Source of the DNA: Clostridia bacterium
GTDB lineage: Bacteria > Bacillota > Clostridia > Christensenellales > CAG-314
Direction of reading: 5' to 3'
Length of the DNA stretch: 9,110 nt
NCBI GenBank assembly: GCA_017452035.1
Contig: JAFTNE010000246.1
Coordinates: forward strand, 1-9,110
Shown here: piece by piece, positions 1 through 6,882 of the stretch
Position numbering within the stretch: the stretch's first letter is position 1
Layout of the letters: the number at the start of each line of letters is the position of its first letter
Program-made: the position numbers and the translations under genes
Notes under the pieces: model-generated
Told to the model about the DNA's origin: nothing
Seen by the model: only the letters and a program-made list of their open reading frames with translations
The model's database searches: none

Positions 1-1
1 A

Positions 2-1486
2 GAACTATCTCAACTGCTCACAAAAGAGGGTGTAAAACACAACGTGCTTAACGCCAAAAACCACAAACGCGAGGCAGAAATTGTTGCGCAAGCAGGTCGC
101 CTTGGCGCTGTTACCATTGCTACAAACATGGCTGGCCGTGGTACGGACATTTTGCTGGGTGGTAATGCCGAGTTTTTGGCCAAGCAAGAAATGAAACGTC
201 TTGGCTATGACGACGAACAAATTGAAATTTCCACAAGCTTTGTCAAGGGTGATGCAGAGGTGGAAAAACTTCAACAAGTTTTTACTGACCTTGTTGCAAA
301 GCACAAACAGAACATCCAAGCAGAGCGCGAACAGGTGTTAGAACTTGGTGGATTGTGCGTAATTGGCACCGAGCGTCACGAGTCTCGCCGTATCGACAAC
401 CAACTTCGTGGTCGTGCAGGCCGTCAAGGCGACCCTGGTAGAAGTATGTTTTTTATCTCTGCCGAGGACGAAATGGTGCGTATTTTTGCAGGTGATCGCA
501 TCAAGCAAGTTATGATGTTTGTAGGCGCAGACGAAGATACCCCCATCCAAAACAGAATGGTATCCTCCGTTATCGAGTCGGCACAAAAGCGTTTGGAGGG
601 CATGCATTTTAGCAGTCGTAAAAACGTTTTGCAGTTTGACGACGTAAACAACGCGCAACGTAAGGTTGTGTATCGTGAACGCAATGCCATTTTGGATGGC
701 AACGACACCCACCAAAAGATTTTGGCAATGGTGCCAGAGTACGCTCGTTTTGCTTTGGCTGAGTCTTGCGACTACAACGAAAACGTTACCGAGTGGAATT
801 TGGACAAGCTCAACAAGTACCTTGGTGTGTATGTATTTGGCGAGCCACCATACGTTACCGAGCAACTTGTTGACGAGTGCCTTGAAAGGTGTCGTGGCAA
901 TCGCAAAATGAAACCTGCACAACTTGTGTGCGACCACATTGCACAGCTTGTAACAGACCAACTCAACTATCGCTATAACGAAGATGTTCCAGCCAACGAA
1001 TTGCCCTTTGCTGATGCCGAAAGGTACTTCCTTTTGCGCATCATGGACAATCTTTGGATGGACCACATCGATGCCCTTGACGACCTTCGCCAAGGTGTAG
1101 GCTTGCAAGCAATTGGTCAACACAAACCCATTGACGTGTACAAAAAAGAGGCATTTGAAATGTACGACAAACTCAACGAGCAAATTCGCGTACAAACAAT
1201 ACGCACCTTGTTGTTTAGTCGAGTTCGTATCAATACCGTTCACTACACCCCAGCAGAAGGTGATGGACAACCCATCAACCCCAACAAATCACTAAATAGA
1301 TTGTGCCCATGTGGCAGTGGCAAAAAGTACAAAAACTGTTGCTACCCCAAAGACCTTGCAGCACAAGGTGGCCAAGCTCCAGCTGACGAAACGGACAGCA
1401 CCGAGCCAAGACCACTTACCAAGCAAGAACAATACGCTTTAAAACGTCAACAACGCAAGGAAGCAAAAAGCAAGGGCAAAAAGTAA
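2..1486 (+). CDS. secA: Protein translocase ATPase SecA, C-terminal part (5' truncated)
   Basis: The motor ATPase of the general secretion pathway, which drives unfolded preproteins through SecYEG at the cytoplasmic membrane. The frame is open from base 2, so about 494 residues of a protein usually 800-950 long are visible; the real start lies outside the window. Numbered from the first visible codon: the second nucleotide-binding fold carries NMAGRGTDILLGG (42-54) and the arginine-finger region with RIDNQLRGRAGRQGDPG. The scaffold and two-helix finger follow (LRQGVGLQAIGQ, then KEAFEMYDKL). A zinc-binding tail CPCGSGKKYKNCC has Cys435, 437, 446 and 447, with Cys instead of His as the last ligand, a common variant. 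Oddly, the zinc motif is not terminal: a further 47 residues, ending in a Lys/Arg/Gln-rich stretch, follow it. prfB lies downstream on the same strand, as in many Bacillota. The identity is seen directly from these motifs. Confidence 0.98.
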   Translation, partial: ELSQLLTKEGVKHNVLNAKNHKREAEIVAQAGRLGAVTIATNMAGRGTDILLGGNAEFLAKQEMKRLGYDDEQIEISTSFVKGDAEVEKLQQVFTDLVAKHKQNIQAEREQVLELGGLCVIGTERHESRRIDNQLRGRAGRQGDPGRSMFFISAEDEMVRIFAGDRIKQVMMFVGADEDTPIQNRMVSSVIESAQKRLEGMHFSSRKNVLQFDDVNNAQRKVVYRERNAILDGNDTHQKILAMVPEYARFALAESCDYNENVTEWNLDKLNKYLGVYVFGEPPYVTEQLVDECLERCRGNRKMKPAQLVCDHIAQLVTDQLNYRYNEDVPANELPFADAERYFLLRIMDNLWMDHIDALDDLRQGVGLQAIGQHKPIDVYKKEAFEMYDKLNEQIRVQTIRTLLFSRVRINTVHYTPAEGDGQPINPNKSLNRLCPCGSGKKYKNCCYPKDLAAQGGQAPADETDSTEPRPLTKQEQYALKRQQRKEAKSKGKK

Positions 1487-1500
1487 CAAAACAGTAGCTT

Positions 1501-1536
1501 AAATGCACAGTTGCGCAGTTGTTAACGTGTGCATTT
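1501..1536 (+). other. RNA hairpin 1 after secA
   Basis: Perfect 9-bp inverted repeat AAATGCACA (1501-1509) and TGTGCATTT (1528-1536), extendable inward by GTT/AAC with one bulged G. It starts 14 bases after the secA stop. No T-run follows (the next bases are GTGCAGATAT), so it does not look like a classical intrinsic terminator. A processing site, stability element or weak attenuator between secA and prfB is possible; the role is inference. Confidence 0.5.
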
Positions 1537-1555
1537 GTGCAGATATATCACAGTA

Positions 1556-1609
1556 GCGCAAACAGTTGTGCGCAGTGTAAAAAGTAATATAACTGATGCT
1601 GTTGCATCA
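1556..1609 (+). other. RNA hairpins 2 and 3 upstream of prfB
   Basis: Two further short stems in the secA-prfB gap. GCGCA (1556-1560) pairs with TGCGC (1569-1573) around an 8-base loop. TGATGC (1594-1599) pairs with GCATCA (1604-1609) around a TGTT loop. Neither is followed by a T-run. The loop and 3' arm of hairpin 2 lie in CAGTTGTGCGCAG (1563-1575), which nearly repeats CAGTTGCGCAG (1508-1518) from hairpin 1. No convincing -35/-10 pair was seen in this spacer, so secA-prfB co-transcription is plausible. Confidence 0.4.
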
Positions 1610-1637
1610 CAAAACAAACTTTATTAGGTAAAAAACT

Positions 1638-2732
1638 ATGATACAAATTGAAGAACTAAAACTATCTATCAAGGCATTGCAAGGGCAACTTGCTGGCATT
1701 GGCGAAAGCTTGAACATCCCCAAGCTTACGGAGGAACTTGCATCTTTAACGGAGCAACAACACGCCCCCGACTTTTGGAACGACGTAAAAAATGCCCAAC
1801 AAGTATCTCAACGCGCCAAAAACATCGAGGACAAAATTGCCAACTACAACAAACTTTGTCAAGGCGTAAATGACGTTGCTGACCTATTGGAAATGGCAGA
1901 TGACGACCAAGGCATCTTGGAAGAGGTGGCAAACGAACTGGAAAACCTCAAAAAGTCCATTGGCGAACTGCACATTGCAACGTTGCTTTCGGGCAAGTTT
2001 GACCAAAACAACGCCATTGTTACCATCCATGCAGGCGCAGGTGGTACCGAGGCGCAAGACTGGGCGCAAATGCTTTACCGTATGTATACCAGATATGCTG
2101 AACGCCGTGGCTACAAGGTGGAAGTGTTGGACTTTCTCGCCGGCGAAGAGGCTGGTATCAAATCGGTAACCTTCCAAGTAAACGGTCTCAACGCCTACGG
2201 CTACTTGAAGGCAGAAAAGGGTGTTCACCGTTTGGTGCGCATTTCTCCTTTCGACTCGGCAAAACGCCGTCACACCAGCTTTGCCAGTTTGGAAGTTATG
2301 CCCGAACTGCAACAAGATAACGACATTGTTATTGACGACAAGGATTTGAAGGTGGATACCTATCGCAGTAGTGGCGCAGGTGGCCAACACGTCAACAAAA
2401 CTGAGTCGGCAATACGTATCACACACATCCCTACGGGCGTGGTGGTATCCTGCCAAACTCAACGTAGTCAAATACAAAACCGTGAGCAAGCCATGATGAT
2501 GCTACGCTCCAAACTTGCCGAAATCCGTGAACGCGAGCAAATGGAAGAGGCACTTTCCATCAAAGGAGAAATCAAAAAAATCGAGTGGGGTAGCCAAATT
2601 AGGTCTTACGTATTTTGTCCATACACTTTGGTAAAGGACCATCGTACGGGGTTTGAAAACGCCAACATTGTAGAGGTTATGGATGGCAACATCCAACCGT
2701 TTATCGATGACTACCTCAGTAAAGCGTTTTAG
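1638..2732 (+). CDS. prfB: Peptide chain release factor 2 (RF2)
   Basis: Recognises UGA and UAA stop codons in the ribosomal A site and triggers peptide release. The 364-residue length is normal (E. coli RF2 is 365). An N-terminal helical domain (about 1-110) is followed by the domain carrying the stop-recognition tripeptide Ser-Pro-Phe (203-205, in RISPFDSAKRRHTSF) and the catalytic Gly-Gly-Gln loop (248-250, in SSGAGGQHVNKTES). The conserved WGSQIRSYV lies near 317-325. The ATG start has a modest ribosome binding site, AGGT at 1626-1629, eight bases upstream. In most bacteria codon 26 is an in-frame UGA bypassed by a +1 frameshift; here codons 25-26 are TTG AAC (Leu-Asn), so the gene is read straight through. 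Presence of RF2 implies that UGA is a genuine stop in this organism. secA lies 151 bases upstream. Confidence 0.98.
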   Translation: MIQIEELKLSIKALQGQLAGIGESLNIPKLTEELASLTEQQHAPDFWNDVKNAQQVSQRAKNIEDKIANYNKLCQGVNDVADLLEMADDDQGILEEVANELENLKKSIGELHIATLLSGKFDQNNAIVTIHAGAGGTEAQDWAQMLYRMYTRYAERRGYKVEVLDFLAGEEAGIKSVTFQVNGLNAYGYLKAEKGVHRLVRISPFDSAKRRHTSFASLEVMPELQQDNDIVIDDKDLKVDTYRSSGAGGQHVNKTESAIRITHIPTGVVVSCQTQRSQIQNREQAMMMLRSKLAEIREREQMEEALSIKGEIKKIEWGSQIRSYVFCPYTLVKDHRTGFENANIVEVMDGNIQPFIDDYLSKAF

Positions 2733-2753
2733 TTTGTTTGCACTAACGTTTTT
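2725..2753 (+). terminator. Weak intrinsic terminator candidate after prfB
   Basis: CG (2725-2726) plus TTAGT (2729-2733) can pair with ACTAA plus CG (2742-2748), leaving two bulged T; five T follow (2749-2753). The hairpin overlaps the prfB stop codon. The stem is AT-rich and imperfect, so termination may be partial. Confidence 0.3.
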
Positions 2754-2778
2754 GTCGCAATTACGTAGGTAAATTTGG

Positions 2779-2807
2779 TTGCAAATAGCTAAAAACAAAG
2801 GGATATT
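2779..2807 (+). promoter_or_regulatory. Candidate sigma-70/SigA promoter for the LRR lipoprotein
   Basis: TTGCAA (2779-2784), a 17-base spacer, then GATATT (2802-2807), about 53 bases before the lipoprotein ATG. Each box has two mismatches to consensus (TTGACA, TATAAT). In AT-rich DNA such pairs arise by chance, so this rests mainly on its position and spacing. Confidence 0.35.
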
Positions 2808-2860
2808 TAAGTAAAAAGCGTGCAACAAAAGCACACATACAACACTACGAGGGGAAACAC

Positions 2861-4618
2861 ATGAAAAAACAACTTTTGATAATTATTTTGTCTGTAATTT
2901 TTGCAATCAGTTGCCTTGCGCTTACTGCTTGTGGGTTCAAAATACCCTCCAAAGGATTGGAATACCAACTAACAGACGATGGCACTTATAGTGTTATTGG
3001 TTTGGGCGAGTGTACCAAAACAGATATTGTAATACCAGCAGAGTACGAAAAAATTGCCGTTACAAGCATTGCACCCAAGGCCTTTCAAGATAAAGCCATT
3101 ACAAGTATTACAATTCCTCAAAGTGTAACAAGTATTGGCGACTATGCATTTAGTGGCTGTTCGAGTTTGCAAAGTGTAAACTTTCAAGGGGATAGCCAAC
3201 TGGAATCTTTGGGTAAAGAGGCTTTCTCCAAGTGTGCAAAGTTGCAAAGCATAACCATACCAAAGGGTATCAAGGAGCTATATGACACCTTTGATGAATG
3301 TCGAGGTCTCAAAAGTGTAACGTTTGAAGAGGGTAGTCAGTTAGAGAAAATTGTTGGTGCCTTTCATTTCTGCGTTAATCTTACAGATATCAACATTCCA
3401 AGCACTGTAACTATAATTAGTGGCGATGCATTTTCCTGTTGCAAATTTGAAAGTATCGTGATACCTGCCGGTGTTACCTATCTGGGTGGATTTAGCGCAT
3501 GTGCCAGTCTAAAAAGCGTAACCTTTGAGGAAAATTCTCAACTTCAAAATATTGCTAATAGTTGCTTTGAATCTTGTACCAGTTTGCAAAGTATCACAAT
3601 TACTGCCAGTGTTAATAAAGTTGGAAAAAAAGCTTTTAGTGAGTCTGGCCTTACAAGCATTGTTTTTGAACAGGGCAGTCAAGTGACCGATTTGTATGGT
3701 GGGGTGTTTAGCGATTGTAGCAATCTAACCAGCGTAGTATTTCCACAAGCTCTTCAAAGAATTAGCAATGGTGTATTTGAAAATTGCACAAGCCTACAAG
3801 AAATTACCATTCCAGCAAGTGTAGTTGAGTTTGGCAGTAATCAACATAACTACCAAGGAGAGTCCGTATTTGCTGGATGTACCAACTTGAAGGAAGTAAC
3901 CTTTGAGCAAGACGGTCAATTGGAATACATAGGAATAGAGGTGTTCAAAGATTGTACAGGCATTGAAAGCGTCAATCTTCCAAATAGTGTTACAAATATA
4001 ATGTATGGTGCGTTTAACGGTTGCACAAATCTAAAAAACATAACAATTCCTTCAAACGTTACGGAAATTGGCCACTATGCCTTCTACCAATGTACTTCTT
4101 TAACAAATATAGCAATTCCTGATAGCACAACACTAATTGGCCAATGCGCGTTTATGGATTGTAAAAAACTTGCCGAGATTTCCATTGCAGGCTCGCCAGA
4201 AATTGGCGAACACGCCTTTGACGGTACATCATATCACCAACACAAGTGGGTAGATGGAATGTTGTACATCGACAACTGCCTAATTTACGCCAGTGCAAGT
4301 ATTACCAATTGCACAATAAAAGAGGGAACTACCATTATTGCAGGCAAAGCATTCCAAAACTGCACCAATTTGACAACTATTGTCATCCCAAGTGGTGTAA
4401 AAATAATTGGCGAAGAAGCTTTTCGTGATTGTACAAATCTCAAAAGTGTAACAATTCCAACCAGTGTAACAAAGATTACTGCTTATGCATTTTACAACTG
4501 TAAAAGCATCAAAACAGTTTATTACCAAGGCACTTCCGAGCAGTGGGATACAATTAAAATTGAAGGATACAACGACTGCTTGTTAGATGCCAAATTTGTG
4601 TACAACTACAACGGTTAA
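2861..4618 (+). CDS. BspA-type leucine-rich-repeat lipoprotein
   Basis: A surface protein anchored through an N-terminal lipid. The signal peptide has a Lys-Lys start, a hydrophobic core and lipobox Leu-Thr-Ala-Cys with Cys24 as the predicted lipidated residue. An N-terminal cap (about 32-62) is followed by roughly 20 tandem repeats of 22-26 residues with the pattern IGxxAFxxCxxLxxIxIPxSV, the LRR_5 type seen in BspA-like proteins of gut and oral bacteria and in Trichomonas. Near residues 461-480 the array is broken by a HKWVDGMLYIDN segment. The end (553-585, YYQGTSEQW then AKFVYNYNG) looks like the usual C-terminal cap. There is no sortase motif or C-terminal membrane anchor. The ATG is preceded by GAGGGG at 2849-2854, six bases upstream. 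Compared with secA and prfB, codons such as ATA, ACA, AGT and TTA appear more frequent. Adhesion or ligand binding is the usual guess for the family; the ligand is unknown. Confidence 0.93.
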   Translation: MKKQLLIIILSVIFAISCLALTACGFKIPSKGLEYQLTDDGTYSVIGLGECTKTDIVIPAEYEKIAVTSIAPKAFQDKAITSITIPQSVTSIGDYAFSGCSSLQSVNFQGDSQLESLGKEAFSKCAKLQSITIPKGIKELYDTFDECRGLKSVTFEEGSQLEKIVGAFHFCVNLTDINIPSTVTIISGDAFSCCKFESIVIPAGVTYLGGFSACASLKSVTFEENSQLQNIANSCFESCTSLQSITITASVNKVGKKAFSESGLTSIVFEQGSQVTDLYGGVFSDCSNLTSVVFPQALQRISNGVFENCTSLQEITIPASVVEFGSNQHNYQGESVFAGCTNLKEVTFEQDGQLEYIGIEVFKDCTGIESVNLPNSVTNIMYGAFNGCTNLKNITIPSNVTEIGHYAFYQCTSLTNIAIPDSTTLIGQCAFMDCKKLAEISIAGSPEIGEHAFDGTSYHQHKWVDGMLYIDNCLIYASASITNCTIKEGTTIIAGKAFQNCTNLTTIVIPSGVKIIGEEAFRDCTNLKSVTIPTSVTKITAYAFYNCKSIKTVYYQGTSEQWDTIKIEGYNDCLLDAKFVYNYNG

Positions 4619-4746
4619 CAACACTAAGCTATCAGCATGGCAGTGTATTGCTAACAAACTTACCTTGCGTAAAGCAATTTGTATTCTAAATAGCAAAATA
4701 AAACACACCCCAAAAAGCGATAAGCAATAACAATAATAGATAAATA

Positions 4747-4792
4747 AAACAAAAGACAGCACCCCTTAACATTGGAGTGCCGTCTTTTGTTT
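4747..4792 (-). terminator. Intrinsic terminator of the minus-strand operon
   Basis: Two 17-base arms (4749-4765 and 4774-4790) around an 8-base loop, extendable by two A-T pairs. Read on + there are two A-C mismatches; read on minus both become G-U wobbles, so the stem is unbroken only in minus-strand RNA. In that direction a T-rich tail (TTTTGTTTTATTTAT) follows. It lies about 70 bases beyond the crtO-like stop. It could also act weakly for the convergent lipoprotein gene, because T-rich sequence flanks both sides. Confidence 0.75.
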
Positions 4793-4840
4793 GTAATATT
4801 TATTTGAAGTTTATTTGTTATAGTAGTGGTTTTTATGGTT

Positions 4841-4863
4841 TGATTAGATGTCTAATCATTTTT
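4841..4863 (+). terminator. Palindrome plus T-run, candidate terminator for the lipoprotein gene
   Basis: TGATTAGATGTCTAATCA (4841-4858) is palindromic except for its two central bases and is followed on + by TTTTT (4859-4863). The last two T are part of the crtO-like stop codon on the other strand. As + RNA it forms a 7-8 bp AT-rich stem with a U-run. On minus it has no T-run. The stem is weak for a terminator, and a protein-binding palindrome cannot be excluded. Confidence 0.35.
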
Positions 4864-5356
4864 ACGCTACGGCATCTTTTTGTGTCGCAACTTTATCCAT
4901 TTTGGCAACCATTTTTTGTAGTCGTGGACGGTTGTACCGTTGTATCAACACAAATGGTACGTGAATTACAAAGTTAGCAACTGCAACTATCCAGCCACCA
5001 GTTTTTCGCCAGATACGTACGCATACAAAACCTGTCAATGCAGCAAATGCGTGGTTTGCCTCGGCAATGCACGACTCTTTTACAAGCAGTTGCATTTTGT
5101 CCCTTGTTTTGACGTCCAAACGTTTTTTGGGCATAATGCCAGGAATTATCTTGTTAAGTATCACACTGGCATCGGGAAGTTTTGTCTTCCACTTTTGGAT
5201 GTGTATTTTTTCGTATATTCTTCCACCTTTTTCGCACTTGTAAGCTCTAAATGGAAAACTGTTGGGTTTTAGCCATTTTCGAGGGAAAAGTCTGCCTGTA
5301 AAAAATAGCAGTATTTGTGTGGAAAGTAAGTAAATGATGCAATGTAAAAATCCCAT
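4862..5356 (-). CDS. CrtO-like acyltransferase (glycosyl-4,4'-diaponeurosporenoate acyltransferase family)
   Basis: A 164-residue protein resembling staphylococcal CrtO, which acylates the glucose of the staphyloxanthin precursor at the membrane. Shared features recalled from that family are the N-terminal hydrophobic segment (about 3-20), the stretch from FRAY through EKGGRIYEKI to HIQKWKTKLPD (36-62), ESCIAEANHAF (94-104), a second hydrophobic segment (about 121-138) and the signature QRYNRPRL (139-146). The length also matches (about 165). The ATG at 5354-5356 has GAGGA at 5361-5365, four bases upstream, directly after the stop of the preceding transporter gene; the genes are 11 bases apart, suggesting coupling. 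No carotenoid synthesis gene (crtM, crtN, crtP, crtQ) is in the window, so the acyl acceptor is probably something else, perhaps another glycolipid. Family membership is well supported by motifs; the substrate is unknown. Confidence 0.8.
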   Translation of the reverse strand: MGFLHCIIYLLSTQILLFFTGRLFPRKWLKPNSFPFRAYKCEKGGRIYEKIHIQKWKTKLPDASVILNKIIPGIMPKKRLDVKTRDKMQLLVKESCIAEANHAFAALTGFVCVRIWRKTGGWIVAVANFVIHVPFVLIQRYNRPRLQKMVAKMDKVATQKDAVA

Positions 5357-5367
5357 TTTATCCTCGA

Positions 5368-6882
5368 TTATTTGTGAGAAAGTATTAGTTTTGTAGGACT
5401 ATATTTGTGTAGATACATCACAAAGTAAGATGCTTTTGAACCAAAACTGTTTACAAAAGCGACTGATTTATTCCCCTTGATTACTGAGGGGGGGGTAGCA
5501 GTTTTTTTCTTGAAGATTTGTTTTCTAAACAATATCAAGTTGATAACCACAAAGTAGGCGATGATGATACCAAGAGTTAAAACGGGCATTTCGGGCGCAA
5601 TGGATGCAATTATCATCATGGGGAAACCAAATGCAATAGCAGGGAAGTTTTGGTAAACCAGGTTTTCTGATGCTGGAGTTTTAAAGTCGCCATCCAGTTC
5701 ACGCAACAAAATGATACCTGTGCTTGCTGTACCTGTAAGCATGCCGTACATTGCCAAAAATTGCTCTTCGCAGTAGGATGGGAAAAGTTTTTTTGCAACA
5801 AAGTGGTTGTAGATGTATGTGGCAAACAAACCCACAAATGCAAGTATCAAAATGATACCCCAGTACTCGGCAATGTAGTCAATACGTATTACTGCAATAC
5901 CACAAACAATCATCACGTCAAAGCAAAAATTGCTGATACGTGTTAGCAAAAAGTTGTTTGTGTACTGCTTGTGTAAAACCTTCTTTTTGTTGAACAGTTT
6001 TAGTAGTTCCTTGGTGGCAACTGCAACAAGCACACCAAAAAGGAAGTTGAGGCCAAAAATTGTGGAGCGTAGGTTTTCTCCCACAAAAGAACCAATAAGA
6101 GCCATCAAGCCGTATGCCACAAAGTACACAACAACCACCAGTGCAATTTGCAGTGTAAGTTTGTCCCAACTGCCACTCATAGGGCGTTCGTTTGATGTTT
6201 GAATTTCCTCTGGTGAAAAGATTTCTGCGCTGTCATTTTTGAAGAGAATTTTACCACGCTTTTTTAGTATGTTTAGGTGTACAGTTCCACCGATACTTGC
6301 TGACAAAAATCCCATTGCGGCAATTGTAAGTCCAAAGTGTGCGCCACCGGTAAAACCGTAGCTTTCTTCGTAGATTGTTCCGTAGTTGAGTGCTTGGCCT
6401 GTACCTTGACCAAAGCCAAAGGGCAAAATTACACCAGCAGCAGGAAAAATTTTAGGCACTATTAGCGATGCAACAATGGTAATGGCCAAGCCAAGTACAC
6501 CTTGCAAAAGGTAGGTGGATACCGTTGTAAGTCCAGTGTTTAATACCTCGGTTGCGCGCTCCTTGGTAATTTTGCGCTCGTTGTTTACAAGCGTTGAAGC
6601 AATAAATCCCAATGCCAACATGTGGTATGTAATCACTTCCAACACTTGCGAACCGTTTCCACCAAAAAAGGTGGTGTCAAACAAGACTTGTCCTTTGGAT
6701 GCGTAGAAGTAAACGGTTGCAATAACAAGCAAAATTATGCCAGCCAATACGGACGTTGGCATGAGTGATTTTCTCAAAAAGGGTAGGGCTTTTTTTAGCA
6801 AACTTGCAACTATCAGCGAGGCAAATACAACAGCCAACAGCGCAATAAATCCCCAGTTGTTAGATTCCCAAAAATGTACCAT
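5368..6882 (-). CDS. GltS-family (ESS) sodium/glutamate-type symporter
   Basis: A polytopic inner-membrane transporter with about 11-12 hydrophobic segments. Two motif regions match GltS: FGFGQGTGQALNYGTIYEE (155-173, compare GGHGTGAAW in E. coli), followed by YGF and a glycine-rich helix ending in IGGTVHLNILKKRG (197-210), and YGMLTGTASTGIILLRE (379-395). These are the pore-loop repeats of the two inverted halves. MPTSVLAGI near 41 resembles the GltS IPEPVAGG. At 504 residues it is about 100 longer than E. coli GltS, partly through a central loop (207-240) and a C-terminal tail. The ATG at 6880-6882 has an ideal AGGAGG six bases upstream, inside the end of the preceding gene. The last 38 or so residues depend on a run of eight C (plus-strand G at 5488-5495): one C fewer gives a stop after residue 466, one more a stop after 471. 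Sodium-coupled uptake of glutamate or a related carboxylate is the family role; the substrate here is inference. Confidence 0.8.
   Translation of the reverse strand: MVHFWESNNWGFIALLAVVFASLIVASLLKKALPFLRKSLMPTSVLAGIILLVIATVYFYASKGQVLFDTTFFGGNGSQVLEVITYHMLALGFIASTLVNNERKITKERATEVLNTGLTTVSTYLLQGVLGLAITIVASLIVPKIFPAAGVILPFGFGQGTGQALNYGTIYEESYGFTGGAHFGLTIAAMGFLSASIGGTVHLNILKKRGKILFKNDSAEIFSPEEIQTSNERPMSGSWDKLTLQIALVVVVYFVAYGLMALIGSFVGENLRSTIFGLNFLFGVLVAVATKELLKLFNKKKVLHKQYTNNFLLTRISNFCFDVMIVCGIAVIRIDYIAEYWGIILILAFVGLFATYIYNHFVAKKLFPSYCEEQFLAMYGMLTGTASTGIILLRELDGDFKTPASENLVYQNFPAIAFGFPMMIIASIAPEMPVLTLGIIIAYFVVINLILFRKQIFKKKTATPPSVIKGNKSVAFVNSFGSKASYFVMYLHKYSPTKLILSHK
5488..5495 (-). repeat. Homopolymer G8/C8 in the 3' part of the transporter gene
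   Basis: Eight G on +, eight C in the coding strand, read as ACC CCC CCC (Thr463-Pro-Pro). A seven-base A run (5502-5508, coding strand) sits six bases away. Homopolymers of this length are prone to replication or polymerase slippage and to sequencing indels. Both alternative frames stop within six codons of the tract. Confidence 0.9.

Noticed and set aside
338..1270. 310-codon open frame on the minus strand opposite secA
   Set aside because: It is in register with secA codons and explained by codon bias; no ribosome binding site, no recognisable family, and secA itself is certain.
1709..1713. CTTGA in prfB as a functional RF2 frameshift site
   Set aside because: The TGA is out of frame and the reading frame is continuous, so no shift is needed to make full-length RF2.
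1884..2489. 201-codon minus-strand frame opposite prfB
   Set aside because: Same codon-aligned shadow effect; RF2 is unmistakable on the other strand.
4777..4977. 66-codon plus-strand frame across the convergent region
   Set aside because: It starts inside the terminator stem, overlaps the crtO-like gene antisense and has no ribosome binding site.
5488..5508. Programmed ribosomal frameshift at the C8 and A7 runs
   Set aside because: The A run is not in the proper phase for a -1 heptamer, and the C run has no clear stimulator just downstream; slippage in DNA or sequencing error is simpler.
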